From: Chitinophaga sp. MM2321
GTDB lineage: Bacteria > Bacteroidota > Bacteroidia > Chitinophagales > Chitinophagaceae
NCBI RefSeq assembly: GCF_964033635.1
Contig: NZ_OZ035533.1
Coordinates: forward strand, 3,844,001-3,908,000
DNA length: 64,000 nt
Direction: 5' to 3'
Below the pieces are notes generated by a model. That model did not search any database, was not told the origin of the DNA, and worked only from the letters and a program-made list of their open reading frames with translations. Shown piece by piece: positions 54,039-63,077 of the stretch. The translations under genes were made by a program, and so were the position numbers. Position 1 is the first letter of the stretch. Each line of letters opens with the position of its first letter.

Positions 54039-55202
54039 TTAAGGAAGTATAATAACCTTCCGGTTTGCTTCAATACTAAAATGTGCTTTCGTTTGTGCCA
54101 ATCCGTTAAGTACCTGTGCTAAGGTTAAGCTTCGGTCTATTCTCCCCGAAAACTGTTGTTTATTATTTACATCTGGTGGATAAATAATTTCTACGTCGTA
54201 CCACCTGGAAAGTTGTCGCATAACGGTTTTCAGGTTATCGTCCCTGAAAACAAAGAAGCCGTTTTTCCAGGCTACTGCATCTGCTACGTTTACATTTTTC
54301 AGCAACGTGGTTTCCCCTTTTTTATTCACACGGGCCTGCTCTCCCGGTTTCAGTGTAATACCTCCAACTTTTACTGATCCTTCCAGCAGGGTGGTTTTCA
54401 TCTCGGGTTCTTCCGTATAGGCATTTACATTAAACTGTGTGCCGAGATCTTCAATCAGTTGGTTGTTTGCCAGTATCCTGAAAGGCTTTTTTTCATTGTG
54501 TACTACTTCAAAATAGGCTTCGCCGGAGAGTTCTACTCTTCTTTCATTACCGGTGAAGGCCACCGGGTACCGGATAGATGAAGCGGCATTCAGCCATACA
54601 CCGGTACCATCCGGTAATACCAGGCGGTATTGACCGCCTTTGGGGGTGGTGAGTGTATTGTAGCCCATGTTTTTATCCGGCTTCCCCGTTGCATATTGCA
54701 GCTCTCCGTTCTGTTGGCGGATAGCGATATTACCCTGGCGTATCAGTTGATTACCGGTACTATCCAGCGCCACCACCGTTCCATCAGACAGGGTAAGCAG
54801 GGCCTTGTTGCTACCGGGGGCAATATCGATTTGTGTGGCGACAGGCTCGCCGGGAACCGGCGCCGTTCCTTTCTGGAAGAAAAAATAAGCCGCACCGGCT
54901 ACGGCCAGTACGAGTATGGAAGCAGCTGCCCACCAGCGGGTAAAATCCCTGCGGCGGGGCATTGCTACCACCCTGTCGTCACTGTCATCCATCGCGCAGA
55001 TCCTGGAAAACAGTTCCTGGCGGCGCATAGGAGTCATATCTACGGTACCATCTTCCGCTTCATAGATATCATCAATCATATGTTGCAGAAGCGTATCATA
55101 GTGGCCGGTCCGGATCATGGCAGCCAGTTCCATCCATTCCTCGTTATCCGCCTCATCGGCTAAATAACGATCCATTAATATTTTAAACCGTGTATGATCC
55201 AT
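54039..55202 (-). CDS. FecR-family anti-sigma factor, locus 3
   Basis: Protein of 387 aa. A cytoplasmic sigma-binding part (1-85) is followed by a transmembrane helix at about 90-110 (WAAASILVLAVAGAAYFFF), a periplasmic FecR domain (TTPKGGQYRLVLPDGTGVWLN, GEAYFEVVHNEKKPFRI) and a C-terminal DUF4974-type domain (SGRIDRSLTLAQVLNGL). It controls the ECF factor encoded 83 bp upstream and is signalled by the STN domain of the SusC encoded downstream. Confidence 0.95.
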   Translation of the reverse strand: MDHTRFKILMDRYLADEADNEEWMELAAMIRTGHYDTLLQHMIDDIYEAEDGTVDMTPMRRQELFSRICAMDDSDDRVVAMPRRRDFTRWWAAASILVLAVAGAAYFFFQKGTAPVPGEPVATQIDIAPGSNKALLTLSDGTVVALDSTGNQLIRQGNIAIRQQNGELQYATGKPDKNMGYNTLTTPKGGQYRLVLPDGTGVWLNAASSIRYPVAFTGNERRVELSGEAYFEVVHNEKKPFRILANNQLIEDLGTQFNVNAYTEEPEMKTTLLEGSVKVGGITLKPGEQARVNKKGETTLLKNVNVADAVAWKNGFFVFRDDNLKTVMRQLSRWYDVEIIYPPDVNNKQQFSGRIDRSLTLAQVLNGLAQTKAHFSIEANRKVIILP

Positions 55203-55285
55203 AATATACCCCTCTGATAAATAGAGACGATTGAGTGCGTCAATGGTACGGGTCAGTCAGAAAATATTTTTTGAGCGCAGCAATG

Positions 55286-55888
55286 TTATTGAAAAACGGC
55301 GGCCAGTACCTGAATGGTAATAAGTCCTGCGAAGGTGTCTGAATGGGCATTTAAATACTGCCTGATAGCTTGCAGGGCGGCGGTCAGATGCCCCTTGGTG
55401 GTACTTTTGGAGATAGACAGGGATTGAGAGATTTCAGCGATGGACAGGCCCTGTATGCGCACCATTTCATATACCTGCTTTTGCCTGGGCGGCAGTGTAT
55501 CAATGGCGTTTTGTAGTATTTTATATGTCTGGGAAGTCCGTACACGGTGGTCTGTATCATCGATCACCAGCTCGGCACCGTTTATTTTTTTCCTGTATTC
55601 CACTTCATTTACCAATTTCCGGAAGCGGTCAAATATCAGGTTCCTGGTCATCGTAGCAATGAAACTATTGAGGCTGGTTACAGTTTCCATCTCTTTTCTT
55701 TTCAGCCATACTTTCATGAAAATATCCTGCACTATTTCTTCTGCCATAGCATGATCTTTCAACATCTTAATTGCTGTTCCCAATACCTTTTTCCGGTAGT
55801 GGTCAAAGATCACGGCAAAAGCATATTCACTATCTTTTGCCAGCAGTTTCAGTAATTCTTTCTCATTATGTACGATATCATGCTGCAT
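55286..55888 (-). CDS. ECF-family RNA polymerase sigma factor, locus 3
   Basis: Protein of 200 aa with region 2 (AFAVIFDHYRKKVLGTAI, AEEIVQDIFMKVW) and region 4 (LPPRQKQVYEMVRIQGLS, then the HTH IAEISQSLSISKSTTKGHL). It ends in a short hydrophobic tail (FAGLITIQVLAAVFQ) like the locus 1 sigma. It should drive susC, susD and the esterase gene. Confidence 0.95.
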   Translation of the reverse strand: MQHDIVHNEKELLKLLAKDSEYAFAVIFDHYRKKVLGTAIKMLKDHAMAEEIVQDIFMKVWLKRKEMETVTSLNSFIATMTRNLIFDRFRKLVNEVEYRKKINGAELVIDDTDHRVRTSQTYKILQNAIDTLPPRQKQVYEMVRIQGLSIAEISQSLSISKSTTKGHLTAALQAIRQYLNAHSDTFAGLITIQVLAAVFQ

Positions 55889-55984
55889 GCTCCTTCCCCG
55901 GCTGTCTTCCTGTTTATGGAAATATTTTGGCTGATAATACAGCTAAAAATAGTTAAATACCCCAATAAATGCACTTAAATATTT

Positions 55985-56821
55985 TTACACCCTGGCTGTT
56001 ACGGCCAACAAATACAATGTCATGGAACTGGCTGTTGTATCAATCCACCGGCGGTAATCTGCAATGGCAGCCAACCGCAATTCTTCCGTGATATAGTTGT
56101 CTTTCACCAGTTGTAGGCCCCGTGTTTCGGCTACCTTAGCCCATATATCGAGGTCGCCTGCAAATGCCGGATCGCCCTTTACCGCTTTTTCTGATAAATC
56201 ATTTATGGTGATCGCTTTCAGTCCTTGCTGTTCAAAGATTGCTGCGAGGTGATCAGCGATCTGATTATCCATACCGGCATCAGCCCTCCACCGGAGAAAG
56301 GCGGTATAAAATACCTGCATACTTTCAGGAATCCCTGGTTCCCATTGGATTTTTTCATGATTGTAATCCAGTATGGTCAAACAGCCGTCTTTATCCAACA
56401 GCTGTATCATTTTTGCAATTACGGGTGCCGGGTTATCCACCCATTGCAGTACGCGGGCGGAGGTGATTACATTAAATTTTTTCTCCGGGAGATAAGTATT
56501 GATATCCGCCACTTCAAAATTAATATTACTTTGACCGGCGGAATGCTGCTTCGCCAGCTCAATCAAATGTTGACTGGTATCTATTCCAGTAACCTGTCCA
56601 CCAGCTCCCACCAACGCACTGATACCAATAGTAATGGAACCGGAGCCACAACCTACATCCAGCACGGCATCGCCCGGCTTAACAATATCAAGCAGGTTAC
56701 TATTTGAATTATAAATATTTCTTCTATCGAGAACAGCGTTGGTTCCCGTGGGCATGGCAGCTCTTTTGGATGCTTCGTTCATACTGAATGGGCTTGGTTC
56801 TACAAGTACCAATTTATACAA
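55985..56821 (-). CDS. Class I SAM-dependent methyltransferase
   Basis: Protein of 278 aa, or about 265 if it starts at the second Met (MNEASKRAAM). Motif I is VLDVGCGSGSITIGI, motif II the acidic GIDTS, and FEVADINTYLP and VITSARVLQWVDNP match later motifs of the Methyltransf_11/25 group (UbiE-like). The substrate is not predictable. It sits between the sigma gene (96-bp gap) and the lactonase gene (119-bp gap) on the same strand; it may belong to neither operon. Confidence 0.88.
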   Translation of the reverse strand: MYKLVLVEPSPFSMNEASKRAAMPTGTNAVLDRRNIYNSNSNLLDIVKPGDAVLDVGCGSGSITIGISALVGAGGQVTGIDTSQHLIELAKQHSAGQSNINFEVADINTYLPEKKFNVITSARVLQWVDNPAPVIAKMIQLLDKDGCLTILDYNHEKIQWEPGIPESMQVFYTAFLRWRADAGMDNQIADHLAAIFEQQGLKAITINDLSEKAVKGDPAFAGDLDIWAKVAETRGLQLVKDNYITEELRLAAIADYRRWIDTTASSMTLYLLAVTARV

Positions 56822-56940
56822 ATAAAAAGAGATGCCCGGTAATTAAAGTAAGGGGGGATGGGTTTTTGCTATGCATTTATAAATTTCTCACCTGGTGTTA
56901 ATGTTATTGCGTGGCCCCATTTATAACTTCTACTTACAAC

Positions 56941-57774
56941 TCAAACAGACAACCGGTAAATTTTACTGCAATTTGTTCCCCAAAGTTTAGCCTTTTCCGT
57001 TGGGCTTAAAAAAGCAGTACTTTCTTCTACAATAGCGCATACCTGCGAGTAGGAAGCACCGGTAAGACATACCGGCCAATCGCTTCCGAACATTACCCTG
57101 TCTGTTCCGAAAATATCCAGCACAGTGGTCACGTACGGTTCAAAATCAGGTAGCTTCCATTGGTGCCAATCGGCTTCCGTTACCAGGCCGGCCATTTTGC
57201 AACTCACATGATCCAGGTCTGCAAAGGCTTTCAAGTCTCTTTTCCAGTCATCTACCAATTGATCTTTAATAAAAGGTTTGGCAAGATGATCAATAATGAA
57301 TGGCTGATCAGGGAATTTTTTTACAAATTCCAGCGCCGTTTTTATATGTTTCGGGTAAATCAATATATCATAGGTATATCCATATTTGCGGAGCAGCGAA
57401 ATTCCCCGGCAAAAATCTTCCTGTAATAAAAAATCGTCGTTGGGTTCTGCCTGCACAATATGCCTGAACCCTTTCAGGTTTTTGAAAGATGAAAAGTATG
57501 CCAACCTTTCTGCTATATCTACCGCCCGGAAATCAATCCATCCCACTACACCTTTTATGAAAGGATGTTTGTCTGCAAGTCCCAGTAGGTACCGCGTTTC
57601 CTGCTCGCTCTGATCTGCCTGTACGGCCACGCATCCATCGATACCATTTTCCTGCATCAGCGGCCATACTTCTTCCGGAGAAAAATCTTTTTTTATAACA
57701 TCCATGGTATCATCAATCCAGGCATCCTTCACCGGATCGTAGACCCAGAAATGTTGATGGCTATCAATTTTCAT
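56941..57774 (-). CDS. Amidohydrolase-family lactonase (COG3618-like), copy B
   Basis: Protein of 277 aa, closely similar along its whole length to the product of 16672-17505. It has DSHQHFW (His6, His8), FRHIVQAEPNDDFLL, FIIDHLAKPFIKDQL and MFGSDWPVCLTGASY. Predicted reaction: hydrolysis of a sugar-acid lactone to feed the dehydratase encoded just upstream (31-bp gap). It is the last gene of the right-hand catabolic operon. An L-rhamnono- or L-fucono-lactonase role is suggested by the RhaT and RhaM-like genes in the same operon; this is inference. Confidence 0.87.
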   Translation of the reverse strand: MKIDSHQHFWVYDPVKDAWIDDTMDVIKKDFSPEEVWPLMQENGIDGCVAVQADQSEQETRYLLGLADKHPFIKGVVGWIDFRAVDIAERLAYFSSFKNLKGFRHIVQAEPNDDFLLQEDFCRGISLLRKYGYTYDILIYPKHIKTALEFVKKFPDQPFIIDHLAKPFIKDQLVDDWKRDLKAFADLDHVSCKMAGLVTEADWHQWKLPDFEPYVTTVLDIFGTDRVMFGSDWPVCLTGASYSQVCAIVEESTAFLSPTEKAKLWGTNCSKIYRLSV

Positions 57775-57805
57775 CGCTGTAAAATTTAATACTGTCTGTT
57801 ATTTA

Positions 57806-59014
57806 TTACGGCAGGCATGACGGGCCTATAGGTTCAAATGTTTTATAACCCAACACAAATTCCTGGTGTCCCAGTCTTTCCGAACAGGATTTTTGCCCGC
57901 GGATAAGACTGCATATCTTTTCAAAGATCTCGTTTCCAACCTCAGCTAAAGTAGCTTCGTTGTTAAGGATCTTACCGGCGTTAATGTCCATATCATCCCG
58001 CAGATGCGCAAATGTTTCAGGATTGGCGCACACCTTTATTACCGGGGAAATAGCAGCGCCCACTACAGACCCTCTGCCAGTGGTAAATAAAACACAATGC
58101 GCACCCGAAGCAATCAGTTCCACTATTTCGGAGCTATCATTAGGATTCGGAAACCCGAAACGAGGATCTCCATCCGGCACAATATCCATCAGGTATAGTC
58201 CTCCCTTTCCCGGCAAATCTCCGGGCTTGATCATACCTGCTATGCTTGCGCTACCTGTTTTACAATAAGCGCCCATTGATTTTTCTTCCAGTGTGCTTAG
58301 TCCTCCTGCAGCATTGCCGGGCGCAAAACTACCATGTCCCATGATAGAATAATACTTCGCCGCTTTATAAACTGCTTTCTTTAATTCTTCTGCCAGTGCA
58401 GGATTCACTGCCCTGCTGCTCATAATTTCTTCCAATCCTATCATCTCTCCGGTATTCTCAAAAAGTGCAGTGCCACCCTTTTCCACGATCATATCAAATG
58501 CTTTACCTACCGAAGGATTGGCCGTAATACCACTGGTAGCATCACTGCCGCCACAGACAACGCCTACGGTTAATTCAGCGATATCAAAATTTACTTTGGG
58601 TACTTTGCTGATTTCCTGTAAGGCCGTAGTCACAAACTGTACGCCGCTGCCAATAGATACCCCTGTACCTCCGGCCACCTGGATACCAATCAGCTTTGCA
58701 GGTCTGCCACTGGCTTCAATATTTTCCAGCAGCCTTTTACTATTAAAGCTCTCACAGCCCAGGGACACCAGCAATACAGCGCCCACATTAGGATGTACAC
58801 ACAATGCATTCATGATCTTATCGGCATAGGCATTGGGATAACAACCTCCAAATCCTATGAGTTGTACCGGCTGATCACGGAAGTGCATCGTAATTTCCCT
58901 GGCTACATGATGCGCACATTCTACCATATAAGCAACAAGCACCACATTGCGGATGCCTTTTCTGCCATCTTTACGCAGGTAACCTTTAAAATCATTTGTC
59001 TTTGATGAATTCAT
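57806..59014 (-). CDS. UxaA-type dehydratase, large (C-terminal) subunit, copy B
   Basis: Protein of 402 aa, a paralogue of 17529-18737 with the same length and blocks (GRKGIRNVVLVAYMVE, GFGGCYPNAYADK, VGVVCGGSDATSGI, TGRGSVVGAAISPVIKV). It would dehydrate a sugar acid to a 2-keto-3-deoxy acid. The start lies 23 bp inside the small-subunit gene, exactly as in copy A. The two copies probably act on related but not identical acids. Confidence 0.87.
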   Translation of the reverse strand: MNSSKTNDFKGYLRKDGRKGIRNVVLVAYMVECAHHVAREITMHFRDQPVQLIGFGGCYPNAYADKIMNALCVHPNVGAVLLVSLGCESFNSKRLLENIEASGRPAKLIGIQVAGGTGVSIGSGVQFVTTALQEISKVPKVNFDIAELTVGVVCGGSDATSGITANPSVGKAFDMIVEKGGTALFENTGEMIGLEEIMSSRAVNPALAEELKKAVYKAAKYYSIMGHGSFAPGNAAGGLSTLEEKSMGAYCKTGSASIAGMIKPGDLPGKGGLYLMDIVPDGDPRFGFPNPNDSSEIVELIASGAHCVLFTTGRGSVVGAAISPVIKVCANPETFAHLRDDMDINAGKILNNEATLAEVGNEIFEKICSLIRGQKSCSERLGHQEFVLGYKTFEPIGPSCLP

Positions 59015-59291
59015 GATCTAAAGTATAAGTTGGTATATAATCGCTTTTCATATTATGCAGGTGAACATGCATGCCACAGGCAATATCTGTTGTAGCAGAT
59101 CCAATAGGCACACCAAACTTGATGATCTTATCACCTTTGGCCAGGTGTACTGCCGCCACCTTATGACCAATCCCTAATGGCTCGTTAAATGTGATGGTCA
59201 GCCCATCCAATGCGATCTGCTCCCCTGCCTGTATACTGTTCCGTACCACATACACATTATCTTCCGGATTAATTTTTATCAGTTTTTCCAT
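58992..59291 (-). CDS. UxaA-type dehydratase, small SAF-domain subunit, copy B
   Basis: Protein of 99 aa starting MEKLIKINPEDNVYVVRN at 59291, the same length as copy A. The frame is open further upstream to 59453, but that would run into the RhaT-like gene and add non-homologous residues. Blocks are LGIGHKVAAVHL, KFGVPIGSATTDIACG and HVHLHNMKSDY. It partners the 402-aa subunit. Confidence 0.88.
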   Translation of the reverse strand: MEKLIKINPEDNVYVVRNSIQAGEQIALDGLTITFNEPLGIGHKVAAVHLAKGDKIIKFGVPIGSATTDIACGMHVHLHNMKSDYIPTYTLDHEFIKDK

Positions 59292-59320
59292 ATCGCTGTA
59301 TTTTGATGTGAAAAGATGCG

Positions 59321-60367
59321 CTATTCCGTACCTGCCATATGATTGCCGATCCCAATAAATACCACAGATATAATGAGCATAATGATGCCGGCCCACAAGT
59401 AAATCTGTGTACGGCGGTTTACCAGTTTCCATTCCTTCAATCCCAATCCCCACAGGTTACTGAAGAGGATAATAGTAGCCATGTGAAGCGTCCAGCTGGC
59501 AAAGTCATACTTGCCCATCTTTGTGGCGCCCATACCATAAAAGAAATATTGTCCGTACCACATTAATCCACTGAGGATAGACAGTAAATAATTTCTTAGC
59601 AACAAACCTTTGGGCAACGTAACAAAGTCACCAAATGATTTATGCCTGCGGCTCAGTATCATGGCATATACAAAATTGGTGGTAAATCCTCCGGCCAGTG
59701 CCAGTACAAAAATCGGAATGTTGACAAACACCTTTTGGGTGCCTGCAAGCAAAGCCGCTTCCGCAATGGGTTTGCCGGCATTGATAGCCAGCGCCATAAA
59801 TGCGCTCATGATGCCACCTAATACGGCTAATGTTAATCCTTTCACCGCGGAAAATTCTTTTACCGCTGCTGTTTTCTCTTCTTCATTAAGCGATCTGTCT
59901 TTCAGTACACCAGCATATCCGCACAAGATGATACCGATCACGCATATCAGGAATCCCAGGGAAATAATGGCGCCGGGAACCGTATTGAAAAGCATCCCGA
60001 TCTTATGATCCATAATAGCGGGTACAATAGTGCCTACAATGGCGCATACACCCAGGCAAATTGACTGTCCCAGTGAGAGCCCCAGGTAACGAAGGCCCAG
60101 ACCGGCCATCAGACCACCGAAGCCCCATAATACCCCGAACAGGTAAGTCAGGAGCATACTGTTGGTAGATGCACTTTTCAGAATACCCGATAAATCCGGC
60201 GTAGTTAATAAGCCGCCAATGGTAGGCATGATGATCCATGCAACAAAGCCCAGTGTGATCCAGTAAGTTTGCCAGGCCCATCTCTTCACCTTATAAGTAG
60301 GAACATAAAAACTGGCGGAAGAGAAGCCGCCTATCGAATGAAAAAGTATACCCAGCAGTTGTTCCAT
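59321..60367 (-). CDS. RhaT-like sugar:proton symporter
   Basis: Inner-membrane protein of 348 aa with about ten hydrophobic helices, resembling the L-rhamnose-proton symporter RhaT (drug/metabolite transporter superfamily). GILFHSIGGFSSASFYVPTY at the N-terminus and VLWGFGGLMAGLGLRYLGLS are typical of that family. In this operon it occupies the place that the MFS permease has in the copy A module. Import of L-rhamnose or another 6-deoxyhexose is likely but not certain. Confidence 0.85.
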   Translation of the reverse strand: MEQLLGILFHSIGGFSSASFYVPTYKVKRWAWQTYWITLGFVAWIIMPTIGGLLTTPDLSGILKSASTNSMLLTYLFGVLWGFGGLMAGLGLRYLGLSLGQSICLGVCAIVGTIVPAIMDHKIGMLFNTVPGAIISLGFLICVIGIILCGYAGVLKDRSLNEEEKTAAVKEFSAVKGLTLAVLGGIMSAFMALAINAGKPIAEAALLAGTQKVFVNIPIFVLALAGGFTTNFVYAMILSRRHKSFGDFVTLPKGLLLRNYLLSILSGLMWYGQYFFYGMGATKMGKYDFASWTLHMATIILFSNLWGLGLKEWKLVNRRTQIYLWAGIIMLIISVVFIGIGNHMAGTE

Positions 60368-60425
60368 AGTTAATGATCAGGTGAAATAAGCTGTTCGTAA
60401 TAAATAACGTTATATAGAAAATATA

Positions 60426-60746
60426 TTAAGGCAGATGAAAAACCTCGCGCAGCATCTCTTCTTTTCCTTTGGTACTGGAAGCGTGTTCACAAACAAGTAC
60501 TTCTGTCATGTGCTGCCACCATTCTTTACAGATGTCATATTCCCCGATCCGGTTGTAGGCTGCTTCATCTTCCACTTCCAGGTAGCCGAAAAGAAATCCG
60601 GTTTCTTTTTGCAGGAAGATGGAGAAATTATGTACCCCATGACGATTGTATATCTCCTCCAATTCCGGCCATATAGGATTGTGGCGTCTTTCATATTCCG
60701 CTGCCATCCCGTCTTTCGCCTGTATTAAAAATGCTTTACGGATCAT
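60426..60746 (-). CDS. rhaM: L-rhamnose mutarotase family protein
   Basis: Protein of 106 aa starting MIRKAFLIQAKDG at 60746. That start overlaps the stop of the deacetylase gene by 4 nt, which favours it over the longer frame (60848). Family marks: YERRHNPIWPELE with the catalytic His22 region, YDICKEWWQHM (paired Trp) and the C-terminal EVFHLP. Members interconvert alpha and beta anomers of L-rhamnose, and homologues act on L-fucose. It supplies the anomer for the catabolic enzymes and supports a 6-deoxyhexose substrate for the operon. Confidence 0.85.
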   Translation of the reverse strand: MIRKAFLIQAKDGMAAEYERRHNPIWPELEEIYNRHGVHNFSIFLQKETGFLFGYLEVEDEAAYNRIGEYDICKEWWQHMTEVLVCEHASSTKGKEEMLREVFHLP

Positions 60747-61708
60747 ACAGCCAATTTTACCGGTGAAGAAGTTGTGGAAGTCCTGTATTCCATGGCCAGG
60801 TCTTTTGCCGTGAGGAACCTGGCTCCACGTTGCCGCAACAGTGTACATAAGTTATCAAACTCAGTAAGTGCTTTTTCGCCGCAGTTTTTTACGATGAACG
60901 GTAGCGGTTTTACACTGCATTCACCAAAATCCAAAGCGCCTTGCGGCATCTTGTAAAACTCCCAGGGATGCAGATAAAAACACAGTACAGGACGTTTTTG
61001 ATGGTCCTGCACATACCCCAGAAAATTCTCTACTTTTTCCATCAGCACTTTAGCAGATTTGGTGCGGAATAGTGGCCACTGGTCACGGTCGCGTTGATAA
61101 GGATCATTACTTTCCATGGTGAGATCACAGAAATTAGGGATTTCCACAAGCTTCATTTTGCCGGGTTTAGTCCAGTCTTTGGCGGAAGGATGGTACGGTA
61201 CAAAAGGTTTGTTATAGAAATACAATGGAAAAGATGCATCGGAAATGTATCCCAGTTTCTCCAGCACATTCATGACACGGGTACTACCCCACAGCCGCGG
61301 GCAACGGAAGCTAACCGGTTGTTCGCCGCTCACATCGCGGACAATTTTTGTAGCAATCGTCAGACGGCCTTCCACTTCCGAAGGAAGGATGGGCCAATTG
61401 TTGGGTAAGGGGAAAATAGGATCCCCCAATGTTTCATGCAGCAATCCATGACAACCGGTTTCATGTCCGGCATCGCGGACACGCTTTACCATAACAGGAT
61501 TGTTCTCCGCCGCATGGCCTGTCCAGTAAAAGGTGGCGGGCACTTTGTGTTTTTTCAGGATCTTCAGCAAGGGAGGCGTTCCCTTACGCACCCCTTCATA
61601 GAAAGGCGTAAAAGAACCGATATCCGTTTCCATATCAAAACCAAATACTACATCAAATGGTAGTTGTTCTTTGGACGATACTTTTAATTTATTTTTTGTG
61701 AGACGCAT
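60743..61708 (-). CDS. Polysaccharide deacetylase (NodB-homology, CE4-like)
   Basis: Protein of 321 aa without a clear signal peptide. NodB blocks: VVFGFDMETDIG (catalytic and metal Asp), PATFYWTGHAAENNP, and GHETGCHGLLHETLGD with the HxxxH metal pair; FRCPRLWGSTRVM and CFYLHPWEFYK follow. Such enzymes remove N-acetyl or related groups from sugars or act on cyclic amides. As it appears cytoplasmic and is cotranscribed with an aminotransferase, mutarotase and symporters, it may act on a small imported amino or acylated sugar rather than a polymer. Confidence 0.85.
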   Translation of the reverse strand: MRLTKNKLKVSSKEQLPFDVVFGFDMETDIGSFTPFYEGVRKGTPPLLKILKKHKVPATFYWTGHAAENNPVMVKRVRDAGHETGCHGLLHETLGDPIFPLPNNWPILPSEVEGRLTIATKIVRDVSGEQPVSFRCPRLWGSTRVMNVLEKLGYISDASFPLYFYNKPFVPYHPSAKDWTKPGKMKLVEIPNFCDLTMESNDPYQRDRDQWPLFRTKSAKVLMEKVENFLGYVQDHQKRPVLCFYLHPWEFYKMPQGALDFGECSVKPLPFIVKNCGEKALTEFDNLCTLLRQRGARFLTAKDLAMEYRTSTTSSPVKLAV

Positions 61709-61739
61709 TTTTTAGCATTTAAACGGGTGAAAGAATTAT

Positions 61740-63041
61740 TTATATTTCATGGAATACTTCACGGGCAGCATCAATAGCCTGTTCTATATCCGCTGCCGTA
61801 TGTGCAATACTGATATACCATAATCCTCTTCCGATAATCCTTACTTTTCTATTGTGCATACCGGCAATGAACCTGCCGAGTTTGGCGCGGTCAAATGATA
61901 AAGTATCCCGGTAATCTTTTGCGGCCGTTAGTTCCGTAAAAGCAATATTAAACATGGGGCCGGGGCCTTGTACCAATACCTTATGTCCTGCTGCTGCGGC
62001 AGCCTCCCACAGTCCTTCCATTAATTGTTTACCATAAGTAAATAGCCGCTCGTAAGGCTGTTCCTTTTCCAACACTTCAATGGTTGCCAATGCCGCTGCA
62101 ACGGGGGAATTGCCGGCATTCATAGTACCGGCATGAATTACTTTCGCCGACTCAATCACCTCCATCCACGCGCGCTTTCCTACCACAGCACTGATCGGAT
62201 ATCCGCTTGCCATGGCTTTGGCAAAAATGGATATATCCGGAACGACCTTAAAATATTGCTGAGCGCCTCCCAGGCTCATTCTGAAACCGGTAATCACTTC
62301 ATCAAAAATGCAGGCGATACCATACTGATCACATATTTTCCGCAGACCTTCCAGGAAGCCCGCTACAGGCGGAATACAGCCATTGTTGCACATCACCGGC
62401 TCCGTGATGATACCGGCAATTTCTTCATACCGTTCTGCCACCGTGCTTTCCAGTAATGCGAGGTCGTTCCACGGCAGGATGATAAATTCATCTTTGGCCC
62501 GTTCGGGAATACCCTGCGACCACGGAAATACATTCGGATGCTCCCGGCTGCCCAGCGCCTGCACATCAGGAGTGGAAATACCCCAGGCAACGTTGTCCAG
62601 CCAGCCGTGATAATGCCCTTCAAAACGCAGAAACTTTTTTCTGCCGGTTTTCGCCCTTGCCACCCGGAAAGCAGTTTGCACCGCTTCGGAACCATCCAGG
62701 CAAAAACGCATCAGCTCTGCTGAATGAATGAGCTGATTCATTTTCTCCGCCAGTTCAAGTTCGCGGATATGCTGCCCTGCAAACAATTGCCCATTTGCTG
62801 CATATTGCTGCACCGCCTCCTGCACATAAGGGTGTGCATGTCCTAACAGTAAAGGGCCCTGACTTAAAGTAAAATCGAGGTATTCATTGCCATCCACATC
62901 ATAAAGGCGACTGCCTTTGCCATGCGTATAAAATAATGCATGGGGATAACTGTATTTCCTGAATTCCGAGGACACGCCCCCTGCCATTACTTTCTTTGCC
63001 CTTTCCAGTAGCCTGGCCGATTGAGAATATTGAAGATCCAT
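61740..63041 (-). CDS. Class III PLP aminotransferase, glutamate-1-semialdehyde aminomutase-like
   Basis: Protein of about 433 aa starting MDLQYSQSARLLERAKKV (63041); a TTG two codons upstream also keeps the frame. The fold-type I class III pattern is clear: GHAHPYVQEAV, FCLDGSEAVQTAFRVAR, HYHGWLD, IFDEVITGFR and the PLP lysine in SIFAKAMASGYPISAV (Lys275 from this start). It is closest in style to HemL-type aminomutases, but its context (deacetylase, sugar carriers) suggests a catabolic or sugar aminotransferase rather than tetrapyrrole synthesis. It is 31 bp before the deacetylase gene. Confidence 0.88.
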   Translation of the reverse strand: MDLQYSQSARLLERAKKVMAGGVSSEFRKYSYPHALFYTHGKGSRLYDVDGNEYLDFTLSQGPLLLGHAHPYVQEAVQQYAANGQLFAGQHIRELELAEKMNQLIHSAELMRFCLDGSEAVQTAFRVARAKTGRKKFLRFEGHYHGWLDNVAWGISTPDVQALGSREHPNVFPWSQGIPERAKDEFIILPWNDLALLESTVAERYEEIAGIITEPVMCNNGCIPPVAGFLEGLRKICDQYGIACIFDEVITGFRMSLGGAQQYFKVVPDISIFAKAMASGYPISAVVGKRAWMEVIESAKVIHAGTMNAGNSPVAAALATIEVLEKEQPYERLFTYGKQLMEGLWEAAAAAGHKVLVQGPGPMFNIAFTELTAAKDYRDTLSFDRAKLGRFIAGMHNRKVRIIGRGLWYISIAHTAADIEQAIDAAREVFHEI

Positions 63042-63077
63042 ACACAAACTTTTTATTTTTTGATAACAGTTCCGGGC

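Noticed and set aside
59292..59453. Longer N-terminus of the small dehydratase subunit, copy B
   Set aside because: Would overlap the RhaT-like gene; the 99-aa form equals copy A in length and start.
60747..60848. Longer N-terminus of the mutarotase
   Set aside because: MIRKAF is the canonical family start and gives a 4-nt overlap with the upstream gene.
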